A DNA stretch of 64,000 nucleotides from Planctomycetaceae bacterium UBA2671 (GCA_002359185.1 DEML01000026.1:55866-119865); one strand, 5' to 3'. Numbered from the stretch's first letter, positions 55,430 to 64,000 are shown. Numbers and translations are program-made. The notes: generated by a model from the sequence alone, not told the origin.

Positions 55430-58039
55430 ATGTCTACATCCGATCTGAGAAAACAAGTGGAAATTCAGTCTGAGATAAATGGTGATCACTCCAGATATCT
55501 CACCAGAAATTTACAGGAACATCAATTGAGGGATGTTCTGAAGCAGGTTCAAAAGGCTGTGCCTGCCGTATGGCCGCTCAAAGACTACGTGGCCATCAAT
55601 CCGTTTGCAGAGATTTCCAATCGAAACTTTTTGAACGCAAGAAATTATCTGAGACTGTTTTCTGATACTGAACTGCTCATGCCTCTTGAGTATTTTGCGA
55701 AACTTTTCAATGAGGGGAAATTTCATTCAGAAGATATTCATACTGCGATTGAGGAATTAAAGGACTCAATCTTTAACTCTGCCCCTGAAAACTCGCTTGA
55801 TGAGATTATCCAAATTTTGCAGGACAATAACTCCGGCAAACCGGAAGTTCCTCGAATGCCTGAGAATTCTGATCGGCTGATCTTTACGATTGCAGAATCC
55901 TTGGATCGCTGCACAGGTTCTGAATGGAATTCTGTAATCTGTGATGAGATTTCAAAATACTGCTCTGCTCACTACGACGATGGTCAGGCAAACTGGAAAA
56001 GTCCATGGAAGAATTTCACTTTGTATCAAGCCTGGAAATCAGCCGCTCAGATTGATCGTAATATTGAGATCCTTGGAATTTCCAGATTTCGAAAATTCGT
56101 TTCTCATCTTCCTGAGGTTCCGGAGGCGGCTATCCTTGAATTGCTCAATCGAATGAACGTCCCTGAGAAAATCTGGGAATCCGTTTTGCTGTGCTACGCA
56201 AACAGCATCCCCGGATGGAGTTCATGGACACGATATCAGGTCGATTCGGGACAGCGATCTGGATTTGAAAATTCTGACCTGAATGGATTACTGGCCATGC
56301 GAATGGCTTATGATGTTGCTTTGTCGGAGACGACTGCTTTTTCAGTAGACTGGACATCTCTGATTCCTGTAAATGCCTCCTCGCTCGAGCCAGAAACATT
56401 GAAGGTTAACAATGATGTAAAACTTCGCTACACACTCCTGCGAGCGGCAGAATTGGGGTATCAACGAGAACTCCTTGGCCGGCTTTCTCCAAATAAAATG
56501 AGGCTTGAGAGCTTTGATCAGAGTAAAGTAGAAGCAGGTGAACAGAAACTGGCACATTTTGTGTTCTGTATTGATGTTCGATCAGAACGGATTCGAAGAA
56601 GTCTGGAGTCTGTTTCTCCAGAGATTAGTACAGGGGGGTTTGCAGGTTTCTTTGGGATTCCACTTGAATATGTTCCTCTGGGTGAGGTGACAGGAATCAG
56701 TCAGGTGCCCGCGTTGCTCGAACCGTCGTTTCAGGTCAAGGAAAGTTTAGCCCCGCTTGCTGGTTGTCATTCATGCGCATCAGCAGAACCAGAAGCAGTG
56801 AAAAACAAACAGTTAGTTCGTAGTCTGCGAAGTGCGATTAAAAATCTACAGAGTTCAGCGATTTCCTGTTTTTCATTTGTCGAAACTTCGGGACTCTATT
56901 ACATCCAGTATCTCCTCGGACGGACTATGGGATGGAAATCAGTTCGAAGTGATGCTCGGTTTGATGGCGTTTCTTCTGCACAGAGTAGGCAATTGGCTCC
57001 CGGCTTTGACGGACTGGAGTCTCAGGGGATTGGACTGGCCGAGCAAACTCAAATGGCTAAAAATATCTTGAGCGGGATGGGGCTAACCAAGACATTTCCC
57101 CGTCTGATTGTGCTGTGTGGCCACGGCAGTCAAACAGAGAATAATCCTCTCAAGGCAGGTCTGGATTGTGGTGCATGCGGAGGGCACTCTGGAGAACCAA
57201 ACGCCAGGTTTGCAGCAAAACTCTTAAATTCATATCCGATTCGATGCGAACTGAGCAAAATCGGTATTGAAATTCCAGAAAGCACCCACTTTCTTGCGGG
57301 GTTGCATAATACGACGACTGATGCCATCACTTTTATGGACTTGGCGGAACTTCCTGGCTCTCATCAAACGGAATATGAATTTATCGTAGAGATGTGCACA
57401 TTGGCGAGTGAGTTTACTCGCGGGGAACGAATGAATGATCTTTCATGCAAAAATACATCTCAACTTCTCAGAAAAAGTAATGATTGGTCAGAAGTCCGCC
57501 CTGAGTGGGGTTTGGCTAATAATGCCTCAATCGTAATTGCGCCGCGACGCCTGACAAGAACAGTTAATCTTGAGGGGCGAGCCTTCCTGCATGAATATGA
57601 CTTCAATCACGATCCCGGTGGTGAAATTCTTGAAACCATCATGACGGCTCCCATGATCGTTGCCCATTGGATTAACATGCAGTATTACGCCTCGACTGTC
57701 GATCCAATACGATATGGCAGTGGGAATAAAACGATTCATAATGTTGTGGGACGATTTGGTATTCTGTCCGGGAATGGAGGAGACCTGATGACAGGTTTGC
57801 CTTGGCAGTCTATTCACGATGGTCAAAATTACCAACACTATCCTCAGCGTTTACTCTCAGTGATTGCTGCCCCTAAAATGATGATTGATAAAGTGATCCA
57901 GAAACACGAAAATGTTTCTGATCTACTTGCTAACGGATGGCTCAATCTGATTGCTTTTGAAGATGGAAAATATTTTCAGTATTCACAAGATCACACTTGG
58001 TCAGAAATACCTGAAAACTATAACTCAGAAGGGGAATAG
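55430..58039 (+). CDS. dabA: DabA: zinc, carbonic-anhydrase-like subunit of inorganic carbon pump (DUF2309)
   Basis: An 869-residue DUF2309 protein. In characterised DabA from Halothiobacillus, two Cys, one Asp and one His form a beta-carbonic-anhydrase-like zinc site. The equivalents here are C380 and D382 (F-C-I-D-V-R-S-E-R), H565 (C-G-H-G-S) and C580 (L-D-C-G-A-C-G-G-H-S-G). The N-terminal W-P-L-K-D-Y-V-A-I-N-P block is also conserved. The protein is peripheral, bound to DabB, and turns CO2 into bicarbonate in one direction when energised. It is the second gene of the dab operon; the stop is 189 bases before the ABC-like gene on the same strand. All four ligands are intact, so an active pump is expected. 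Confidence 0.93.
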   Translation: MSTSDLRKQVEIQSEINGDHSRYLTRNLQEHQLRDVLKQVQKAVPAVWPLKDYVAINPFAEISNRNFLNARNYLRLFSDTELLMPLEYFAKLFNEGKFHSEDIHTAIEELKDSIFNSAPENSLDEIIQILQDNNSGKPEVPRMPENSDRLIFTIAESLDRCTGSEWNSVICDEISKYCSAHYDDGQANWKSPWKNFTLYQAWKSAAQIDRNIEILGISRFRKFVSHLPEVPEAAILELLNRMNVPEKIWESVLLCYANSIPGWSSWTRYQVDSGQRSGFENSDLNGLLAMRMAYDVALSETTAFSVDWTSLIPVNASSLEPETLKVNNDVKLRYTLLRAAELGYQRELLGRLSPNKMRLESFDQSKVEAGEQKLAHFVFCIDVRSERIRRSLESVSPEISTGGFAGFFGIPLEYVPLGEVTGISQVPALLEPSFQVKESLAPLAGCHSCASAEPEAVKNKQLVRSLRSAIKNLQSSAISCFSFVETSGLYYIQYLLGRTMGWKSVRSDARFDGVSSAQSRQLAPGFDGLESQGIGLAEQTQMAKNILSGMGLTKTFPRLIVLCGHGSQTENNPLKAGLDCGACGGHSGEPNARFAAKLLNSYPIRCELSKIGIEIPESTHFLAGLHNTTTDAITFMDLAELPGSHQTEYEFIVEMCTLASEFTRGERMNDLSCKNTSQLLRKSNDWSEVRPEWGLANNASIVIAPRRLTRTVNLEGRAFLHEYDFNHDPGGEILETIMTAPMIVAHWINMQYYASTVDPIRYGSGNKTIHNVVGRFGILSGNGGDLMTGLPWQSIHDGQNYQHYPQRLLSVIAAPKMMIDKVIQKHENVSDLLANGWLNLIAFEDGKYFQYSQDHTWSEIPENYNSEGE

Positions 58040-58228
58040 TCCGATGAAACTTTCGGAATTCTGCACATACTGATTCGTACATTGCCCATTTTCAGGTCAA
58101 AAAACCGACAAAGCGATTACCTACCAGCAAGGATGTGACGTATCTTTTGAATAGAAATATTCAGCAGATAAGATCCAAAACATCACTACAGCTGCAGCGA
58201 TTGCCGTAAACCATTGGAGAGATAAGCT

Positions 58229-60361
58229 TTGCGTCATATAAGCCGAGAAGAGATCTGCTGGCATATTGAACAGCTGATGGTTCATTCCGGATTGATGGTC
58301 GATCGTCCGCGGATCAATCATATTGTTAATGATGCACTTGCTCAGTATTCCAATTCAGAGAGGGGGAACTGGTGGAAGGTGATCCTCGAAGTCAGCCGTA
58401 GTTTGTCGCTGAACTGTCGGGTGGTCGATTGTTCTGTACAGCAGTTGAAAGAATTGGTCACCAACGATTCGAATATCATTCTTTGCGATCCCTCTTCAAA
58501 TCGTCTGATTTCCGTTTTGAACATGGTGAAAGGTAAATATGAAATTTGGGAAAATTCAGAGAAACCCATTCGGCACACGGTACGGACACGCGAACTCATA
58601 AATAAGCTTGGATGCGAAGGGGAATCGAGTCCAGTTCGTTGTGTCCTCTATGGATCTCAACAGGTTACGAGGACGCTTGGTCCTACAGATAGTCATTCGA
58701 AAAAGCCTTTAGATCGACTAATCGGTTTATTGAAGCCGGAAATGAGTGATATCGGAATCATAGTGATTTTTGCCTTGATTACCGGATTGCTGGCCCTGGC
58801 AACTCCTCTGGCAGTAGAAACGCTGGTGAGCACTGTTGCCTTTGGCAGGTATCTGCAGCCGGTTGTCATCCTGGCGTTGATTCTTTTTGCTTTCCTGTCA
58901 TTTTCAGCCGCTTTGAGAGCGTTACAAACCTATGTCGTGGAAATTATCCAGAGACGTCTTTTTGCTCGTGTGACAGCGGACCTGGCATATCGTTTTCCTC
59001 GAATTGAAATCTCATCACTTGATGGAAAGTATGGCAGAGAACTGGCCAACCGGTTCTTTGAAATTGTGACCGTTCAAAAAGTGACTGCTCAACTTTTGTT
59101 GGATGGGATCTCTCTTATTCTGGGGACGTTGATCGGTATGGCGGTTCTCGCCTTTTATCATCCATGGCTGTTAGGGTTCGACATAATTTTACTCGCGATG
59201 ATTGCTTTGATCATTTTTGTACTGGGGCGAAATGCAGTTGCCAGCAGTATTAAAGAATCGAAAACTAAGTATCGGATGGCGGCCTGGCTGGATTCCCTGC
59301 TGGCAGCGGAAACTACGTTCCGGCATTCTAATGCAGCTGAATTCGCTTTGGCTAAAGCCGATCAAATGTCATACGACTATCTTAAAGCTCGCAAAATTCA
59401 CTTTCGAATTTTGATGCGTCAAATTCTGTTCGCGTTAGGCTTACAGGCGTTTGCGAGCACCGTATTGCTTGGACTGGGAGGATGGCTCGTGATTACGGGG
59501 CAGCTAACTCTGGGCCAACTTGTCGCTTCCGAGTTGATTGTGACAGTTATTGTCGGCTCATTTGCAAAACTCGGCAAGCACATGGAAAGTTATTACGATT
59601 TGCTCGCTTCGGTTGACAAACTTGGAGCCCTCTTCGATTTGAAAGTAGAAAGGCACGATGGTTTAATCCACTATAACAGTTCCGGCTCAGTTGAAGTCAA
59701 AGCGATTAATGTCAGCTCAAAACTGGCGAATAATCATATCAGTCTCGATCATTTTTCGCTGCATCTCAAACCAGGAGATCGTCTGGTTCTGCGTGCTGAT
59801 GAATTGAATGGTACCAGTCTTCTACTCGATCTGCTCTTTGGGATGAGAGAACCCAGTGGGGGGCATGTCACGATTGATGGGATTGACCCACGTGATTTCC
59901 GACCTGATCTCCTGCGGAACCATGTTCAGCTTGTCCGGAATGTGGAAGTCTTTCAGGGAACAGTTGCCGAGAATATTCATCTCGGACGTCCTGAAGTCAC
60001 ACTACATTCGATGCGAGAAGTCCTTGAAAATATTGGATTGCTGGATGAAATTCTGAGATTACCTGACGGACTGGAAACCACAGTTGTTGAAAATGGTTAT
60101 CCTTTCAGTCGAGATCAGATTAGTAAAATCATTCTGGCTCGCGCATTGGTAGGTCAGCCAGGATTACTGCTGATCGATCGGCTTCTCGACACACTTTCCG
60201 ACGAAGATGCTGCAAAAATTGCTAAAGAAATTATGGATAAGCGTCACAGTTGGACAGTTATTTTAGTAACCAATCGGAACTGTCTCTTGAAATCGGGAAG
60301 GCAACTTTTGCCAGACGTTGATTCTTCGCCGGAAAATGACCAGGAGTTAATGAATGTCTGA
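58229..60361 (+). CDS. HlyB-like ABC exporter with degenerate ATPase domain
   Basis: The start is TTG 58229, with GGAGAG about 9 bases upstream. The 710-residue protein has an N-terminal soluble domain (1-150) of about the size of a C39 or C39-like domain, but without an obvious catalytic Cys-His pair. A six-segment ABC transmembrane domain follows (about 175-450), then a C-terminal nucleotide-binding-like domain (485-690). In that domain the Walker A region reads A-D-E-L-N-G-T-S at 523-530 (no Lys), the Q-loop position is R570, the signature is F-S-R-D-Q at 626-630, Walker B is L-L-I-D650-R651 with no catalytic Glu, and the switch position is N682. It overlaps the HlyD gene by eight bases. 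Probably a non-hydrolysing pseudo-exporter or a regulatory half of a heterodimer. Confidence 0.88.
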   Translation: MRHISREEICWHIEQLMVHSGLMVDRPRINHIVNDALAQYSNSERGNWWKVILEVSRSLSLNCRVVDCSVQQLKELVTNDSNIILCDPSSNRLISVLNMVKGKYEIWENSEKPIRHTVRTRELINKLGCEGESSPVRCVLYGSQQVTRTLGPTDSHSKKPLDRLIGLLKPEMSDIGIIVIFALITGLLALATPLAVETLVSTVAFGRYLQPVVILALILFAFLSFSAALRALQTYVVEIIQRRLFARVTADLAYRFPRIEISSLDGKYGRELANRFFEIVTVQKVTAQLLLDGISLILGTLIGMAVLAFYHPWLLGFDIILLAMIALIIFVLGRNAVASSIKESKTKYRMAAWLDSLLAAETTFRHSNAAEFALAKADQMSYDYLKARKIHFRILMRQILFALGLQAFASTVLLGLGGWLVITGQLTLGQLVASELIVTVIVGSFAKLGKHMESYYDLLASVDKLGALFDLKVERHDGLIHYNSSGSVEVKAINVSSKLANNHISLDHFSLHLKPGDRLVLRADELNGTSLLLDLLFGMREPSGGHVTIDGIDPRDFRPDLLRNHVQLVRNVEVFQGTVAENIHLGRPEVTLHSMREVLENIGLLDEILRLPDGLETTVVENGYPFSRDQISKIILARALVGQPGLLLIDRLLDTLSDEDAAKIAKEIMDKRHSWTVILVTNRNCLLKSGRQLLPDVDSSPENDQELMNV

Positions 60362-61838
60362 ATTGATCCCGAGGAAAGTTGAAAAATCGACGACATTGAC
60401 GCAACGAAGCACGTTACTGCTTCCGGTCGCCTACGACGAATCGGTCATGCCCTCTTTGCAACTGGCAAAATCATCCCGCTCGATTCGTCGCATAGCAAGG
60501 CTGCTTTTTGTCGCTTTGCTATTGACAATTCTATTGGTCGCCTTTGCTCCCTGGCAGCAATCGGTAACCGGCTCTGGCAATGTCATCGCATTTTCACCGG
60601 ACCAGCGTCAACAAGTCATCGAATCCCCCATCAAAGGAAGAATTGTGAATTGGGGTGAAGGGATTGTCGAGAATGCGGTCGTCAAAAAAGGAGATTTGAT
60701 CGCTGAGATTCAGGATTTGGATGAATCCTATCAGATGCGACTTGAGCAACAGTTAAACAACAGCGAACGAACAGTGGCTGCGGTCGAGCAGCAACTAGCC
60801 GCCAACAAGCGTGCCCTGGAATTTGCTCTGACTCTGGTTGAATCTTTCTCATCGCAGGTCACAGCTTATAAGAAAGTGAAGCAGGAGACCATCGCTGCTC
60901 AGGATGCCTATGTGGAAATGGCTCGAAAAAAAGTAGAAGCTGAAAAGCAGCAACTGCTCGAATATGAAGCGGCTATTCCTCAGCTCAAAGCTGAAGTCGA
61001 TCGCATGGAAATGCTCTATCAGGAAGATAATATTGCCTTACAAAAGCTACAGGAAGTTCAAAGAAAACTCTCAGAAGCCGATGCTAAAGTTGCCCGGGCT
61101 ACTGCTTACGTCTCCTCTGCGGAGTCTGAACTGGAAGGCAAAATTAGAGAAAGAGTTTCTAAAATTGAGAAAGCTCAAATTGATATTGATTACGCCGAAG
61201 CGACTTTGCGCAAAGCTCGAGGTGATATTTCCAAAGCCGAAAGTGATGTGGCAAAAACAGAGCAGGAATTAAATAAGTCGCAAAAACTGCTGATCGAATC
61301 ACAAGTCAAACTCTCTCGCCAGGAAAGACAAACATTAAAAGCACCCGTTGATGGTTATATTGTTCAGATTAACCCAAATATGGGATCAGCGGTCCTCAAG
61401 GAAGGGGACCCCATCTGCACCATTGTTCCGATTACAGAAGATCGAGCAGTTCAAATCTGGATGGATGGAAATGATGCTCCTCTGATTCAGAAAGACCGGC
61501 ATGTGCGTCTGCAATTTGAAGGCTGGCCAGCTCTTCAATTTGCGGGATGGCCATCAGTGGCAGTCGGTACTTTTGGAGGTGAAGTCATTTCAATCGATGC
61601 TACTGATAATGGAATGGGGCAATTTCGAATCCTTGTCAAACCGGTCGAAAATGGTCAAAGCTGGCCTGATGAACGCTATTTAAGGCAGGGAGTTCGTGTT
61701 AACGGATGGGTTATTCTCGACAGAGTTCCTTTGTGGTATGAAATCTGGAGAAGACTCAATGGTTTTCCTGTGCTTCCACCTGAAAATAAAAGCAAATCAA
61801 GTCAAGAAAAGCCTAAGCCACCAAAAATTCCTAAGTGA
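60354..61838 (+). CDS. HlyD-like membrane fusion (adaptor) protein
   Basis: A 494-residue protein with a cytoplasmic N-terminal tail, one membrane segment (about 48-66, ending at A-F-A-P-W) and a periplasmic part. The first barrel-sandwich half lies at about 90-120 (V-I-E-S-P-I-K-G-R-I-V). A long coiled coil follows (about 125-310, rich in Lys, Glu and Ala heptads), then the second barrel-sandwich half (L-K-A-P-V-D-G-Y-I-V near 325) and a beta-barrel. This is the type I secretion adaptor architecture. Its start lies within the last eight bases of the ABC-like gene, so the two are translationally coupled. It would bridge that inner-membrane protein to the TolC-like protein encoded 257 bases downstream. 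Confidence 0.9.
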   Translation: MSELIPRKVEKSTTLTQRSTLLLPVAYDESVMPSLQLAKSSRSIRRIARLLFVALLLTILLVAFAPWQQSVTGSGNVIAFSPDQRQQVIESPIKGRIVNWGEGIVENAVVKKGDLIAEIQDLDESYQMRLEQQLNNSERTVAAVEQQLAANKRALEFALTLVESFSSQVTAYKKVKQETIAAQDAYVEMARKKVEAEKQQLLEYEAAIPQLKAEVDRMEMLYQEDNIALQKLQEVQRKLSEADAKVARATAYVSSAESELEGKIRERVSKIEKAQIDIDYAEATLRKARGDISKAESDVAKTEQELNKSQKLLIESQVKLSRQERQTLKAPVDGYIVQINPNMGSAVLKEGDPICTIVPITEDRAVQIWMDGNDAPLIQKDRHVRLQFEGWPALQFAGWPSVAVGTFGGEVISIDATDNGMGQFRILVKPVENGQSWPDERYLRQGVRVNGWVILDRVPLWYEIWRRLNGFPVLPPENKSKSSQEKPKPPKIPK

Positions 61839-62095
61839 CATAGTGTTTCCGTGAATAGATGGGTAAATCTGGGGGTTTATGGCAAAACCGCCCATGAGAG
61901 GCTTTTTAACGACAGACGCATTGGTATTTTGAGTCATCTTAATGTCATTTTCACTCCGATAATGATTACAGCCTCAAAAAACAATGTAGTAATTTGAACA
62001 TGAGTTATGCATTGGAAAATGTGTAGATTCTTTTCTCAATGAATGACTTCATCGTCAAACCACCCCCTGAGCCTCGCTGTGATTGAGAGTATTGA

Positions 62096-63763
62096 GTGTG
62101 CAGTCGTATTCTGACAATTCTGGCAGCGATGCATTTCTCGGGATGCGTTACGGTCAATAAATACGACTCTCAGGCAACACGTGAGTCTTCCAAAGCCAAA
62201 CAAACTCAAGAAGTGAGCCTGGAAAGCTCGGTCGCTCAAGCTGGGCAAGCTCAAGACGTAGGCAATGACGAGGAGACGAAGATCTCCTTAACCGCTTTTG
62301 AAGAGCAGGGTGAAGGTACTGCAGCAACTTCCAACCCACAGGAAGTTCAGACAGAACTCCCACCATTGGAAATGCCTGCCGAAGTAACTCCCCTCCCGAT
62401 TGAACTTCAGGAACCTGCCACAGAGGACACTACAGTTTCACTAGATTCCGTGATCGGCAGTGTCTACCAGAGTTTTCCCTTGCTGGAGTCGGCATTTGCT
62501 GGCCGGATAATTGCACAGGGCGATCAAATTTCAGCAGCTGGAGCCTATGACTTCAAATTTAAGGCAGCTTCAGAAAACAATGTTCTGGGATTTTATCAGA
62601 ATTACCGTCAGAGTTTAGGTTTCGCTCAACCTCTTTATAACGGTGGAGAATTCTTTGCCGGGTATCGAGTCGGTAACGGCGAGTTTCAACCCTGGTATCT
62701 GGAACGTCAGACCAACGAAGGCGGGGAATTCAAAGCTGGTGTAAACATCCCGTTGGCAAAAGATCGAAGAATTGACCAGCGTCGAGCCGAACTCTGGCGA
62801 GCTAATTATTCCCGTCAAATGGCAGAGCCAGAAATTCATGCCTTACTGATTGCTTTCATCCAGGAAGCCAGTTACGCCTACTGGGAATGGGTTGCTGCTG
62901 GGGAAAAACTTTTGATCGCAGAACAAGTCCTTGTTCTCGCACAGGAACGAACCGATCGGATAAAGCAGCAAGTTGAGAATGGGTTTATCGATCCACCAGA
63001 GTTGACTGACAACTTAAGGCTCGTCTCCGAACGGGAAGCGAAACTTGCCGAGGTTTTTCAGAAGTACCAGAAAGCAGCGATAAAACTTTCACTGTACTTA
63101 AGAGATTACGAGGGAAATCCCATTATTCTTGGGAAAAATGAACTACAACGGTTTCCGTCACCTGATGAACGATTTCATGCAATTGTCGATCTCGACATCC
63201 AAATGGCCATTTCAAATCGCCCCGAATTGGTGGTGATGGATTTCTTGAGAAAACAACTCCAACTCGATTATTCGGCAGCTCAAAATGAAACTCGCCCATC
63301 CATCGACACCCAATGGATCGCATCTCAGGACATTGGGATGCCAACCAGTCCCAAAAACGATAAAGGGGAATTCGAACTGGAAGCTTCAGTGTTTATGGAT
63401 GTACCACTTCAAAGACGCAAAGCCAGAGGAAAGATGTTTGCCCTGGAAGGCAAAATGACTCAGTTGCAGGCGAAAAGAAGAATGACAGAGGACAAAATCG
63501 CAGTCGAAGTTCAAACAGTTCACACAGCTCTGCAGGCTGCCCTAAAACGATACGACTCAACTCAGCAGGCAGTCGAGTACGCAGAAGACCTTGCACAAAG
63601 AGAACGAAGGAATTTCGAATTAGGTTCCTCCGATCTGCTCAAGGTTACTCTTAGAGAGCAATATGCCGTAGAAGCCTCGGAAAAAGTAATCGACTCGCTT
63701 CTGGACTTCTACAAAGCCGAAGCCGATTACCGCGCTACGCTGGCACAGGACCAACTCCCCTGA
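62096..63763 (+). CDS. TolC-like outer membrane efflux lipoprotein
   Basis: A 555-residue protein starting at GTG 62096 (a stop codon lies directly upstream in frame, so no earlier start is possible). The very short leader (VCSRILTILAAMHFSGC) ends in a lipobox with the cysteine at residue 17. Then comes an acidic, low-complexity linker (about 25-110), followed by two outer-membrane efflux (OEP/TolC) repeats: helical hairpins rich in Gln, Ala and Glu from 125 to 555, with a P-x-x-x-R-R-x-R-G-K-x-x-A-L segment and the final A-E-A-D-Y-R typical of the family. It forms a trimeric outer-membrane channel. It is the third member of the secretion-like set after the ABC-like and HlyD-like genes. Confidence 0.88.
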   Translation: MCSRILTILAAMHFSGCVTVNKYDSQATRESSKAKQTQEVSLESSVAQAGQAQDVGNDEETKISLTAFEEQGEGTAATSNPQEVQTELPPLEMPAEVTPLPIELQEPATEDTTVSLDSVIGSVYQSFPLLESAFAGRIIAQGDQISAAGAYDFKFKAASENNVLGFYQNYRQSLGFAQPLYNGGEFFAGYRVGNGEFQPWYLERQTNEGGEFKAGVNIPLAKDRRIDQRRAELWRANYSRQMAEPEIHALLIAFIQEASYAYWEWVAAGEKLLIAEQVLVLAQERTDRIKQQVENGFIDPPELTDNLRLVSEREAKLAEVFQKYQKAAIKLSLYLRDYEGNPIILGKNELQRFPSPDERFHAIVDLDIQMAISNRPELVVMDFLRKQLQLDYSAAQNETRPSIDTQWIASQDIGMPTSPKNDKGEFELEASVFMDVPLQRRKARGKMFALEGKMTQLQAKRRMTEDKIAVEVQTVHTALQAALKRYDSTQQAVEYAEDLAQRERRNFELGSSDLLKVTLREQYAVEASEKVIDSLLDFYKAEADYRATLAQDQLP

Positions 63764-63831
63764 GACTCTCCTGGATTTCACGAACATCAACTGGAGTTGC
63801 TTATACCCATCCAGAATAGTAGACCAGTAGG

Positions 63832-63896
63832 TCAGGCTGTGCCTGACGAGCTGTAGTGCCACCCCACTAGACTAGTAGGGTGCGTCCTGACGCACC
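63832..63896. repeat. REP-like palindromic repeat cluster
   Basis: Two perfect short palindromes lie after the TolC-like gene: TCAGGC-TGT-GCCTGA (63832-63846) and GGTGCGTC-CT-GACGCACC (63879-63896). The left half of the second palindrome recurs at the right edge of the window (63993-64000). This looks like a dispersed intergenic REP-type element, perhaps also ending transcription of the upstream operon. Confidence 0.65.
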
Positions 63897-63992
63897 ATGC
63901 TGCCGACATGGCTTCCTCATAGAGTTTCTCTCCATATACGAAATCACCCCGGCTCAAGCGTCACAACTAAGTCGAATTCGACACTCCACTCC

Positions 63993-64000
63993 GGTGCGTC
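63993..64000. repeat. Partial second copy of the GGTGCGTC palindrome half
   Basis: The last eight bases of the window are GGTGCGTC, identical to the left arm of the palindrome at 63879. The rest would lie outside the window, so whether it is a full element cannot be seen. Confidence 0.35.

Noticed and set aside
58121..58321. A minus-strand frame with a hydrophobic stretch (F-T-A-I-A-A-A-V-V-M-F-W-I-L) upstream of the pseudo-ABC gene
   Set aside because: It is antisense to the ABC start and its ribosome site; a single hydrophobic run is easily produced by chance, and no partner context supports it.
1..64000. CRISPR arrays, tRNA or rRNA genes, insertion sequences
   Set aside because: Looked for regular spaced repeats, cloverleaf-like segments and transposase motifs; none could be supported.

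Overview
The window looks like chromosomal DNA of a heterotrophic planctomycete (order Planctomycetales, possibly a Gimesia- or Rubinisphaera-like lineage; this is inferred from gene content, not from a search). The evidence is five modules that pair planctomycete-type cytochromes (PSCyt/PSD, DUF1549/DUF1553 or DUF1592/DUF1588) with DUF1501 or DUF1552 secreted proteins. It also has a DUF1559 pseudopilin-like protein, DUF1080 domains, CRTAC (VCBS + ASPIC/UnbV) proteins and many Tat-type signals. Base composition is moderate and there is no rRNA, tRNA, CRISPR array, intact transposase or prophage that I can see.

Layout. 1-4.7 kb: end of a leucine-rich-repeat gene, a shared terminator, a Tat-exported Gfo/Idh/MocA oxidoreductase, a short ceramidase-like protein and a DUF1853 protein followed by a possible TetR C-terminal remnant. 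5-9.6 kb: a polytopic membrane protein translationally coupled to a seven-heme cytochrome, then a DUF1559 protein with a tiny lipoprotein. 9.7-30.6 kb, all on the minus strand: four PSCyt/DUF1501-or-DUF1552 modules, carrying an ankyrin protein and a PPC-domain protein as accessory genes, interrupted by a B12-binding-type radical SAM protein. 30.9-35.7 kb, plus strand: an Asp-box beta-propeller, an M19 dipeptidase-like protein, a PIG-L deacetylase and a small beta-propeller. 35.8-44.3 kb: a divergent locus of a giant TPR/VCBS/UnbV protein, a membrane pentaheme cytochrome with TPRs, and a second CRTAC protein. 44.5-46.1 kb: arsR-acr3 with a clear operator candidate. 46.5-52.9 kb: a fifth PSCyt/DUF1501 module with a triple DUF1080 protein.

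53.1-63.8 kb is the most distinctive part. It holds a divergent winged-helix regulator, a complete DabB-DabA inorganic-carbon uptake pair (all four predicted zinc ligands of DabA are present), and then, on the same strand, a three-gene type-I-secretion-like set: HlyB-like ABC protein, HlyD-like adaptor and TolC-like lipoprotein. The nucleotide-binding domain of the ABC protein has lost the Walker A lysine, the catalytic glutamate, the Q-loop glutamine, the LSGGQ signature and the switch histidine, so it should not be an ordinary ATPase. Whether this pseudo-exporter works with the carbon pump is the main open question.

The last 200 bases hold short palindromes resembling dispersed REP-like repeats. 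Most modules appear to serve extracytoplasmic degradation of polymers and periplasmic electron transfer. The dab system would concentrate inorganic carbon for carboxylation reactions, not necessarily for autotrophy.
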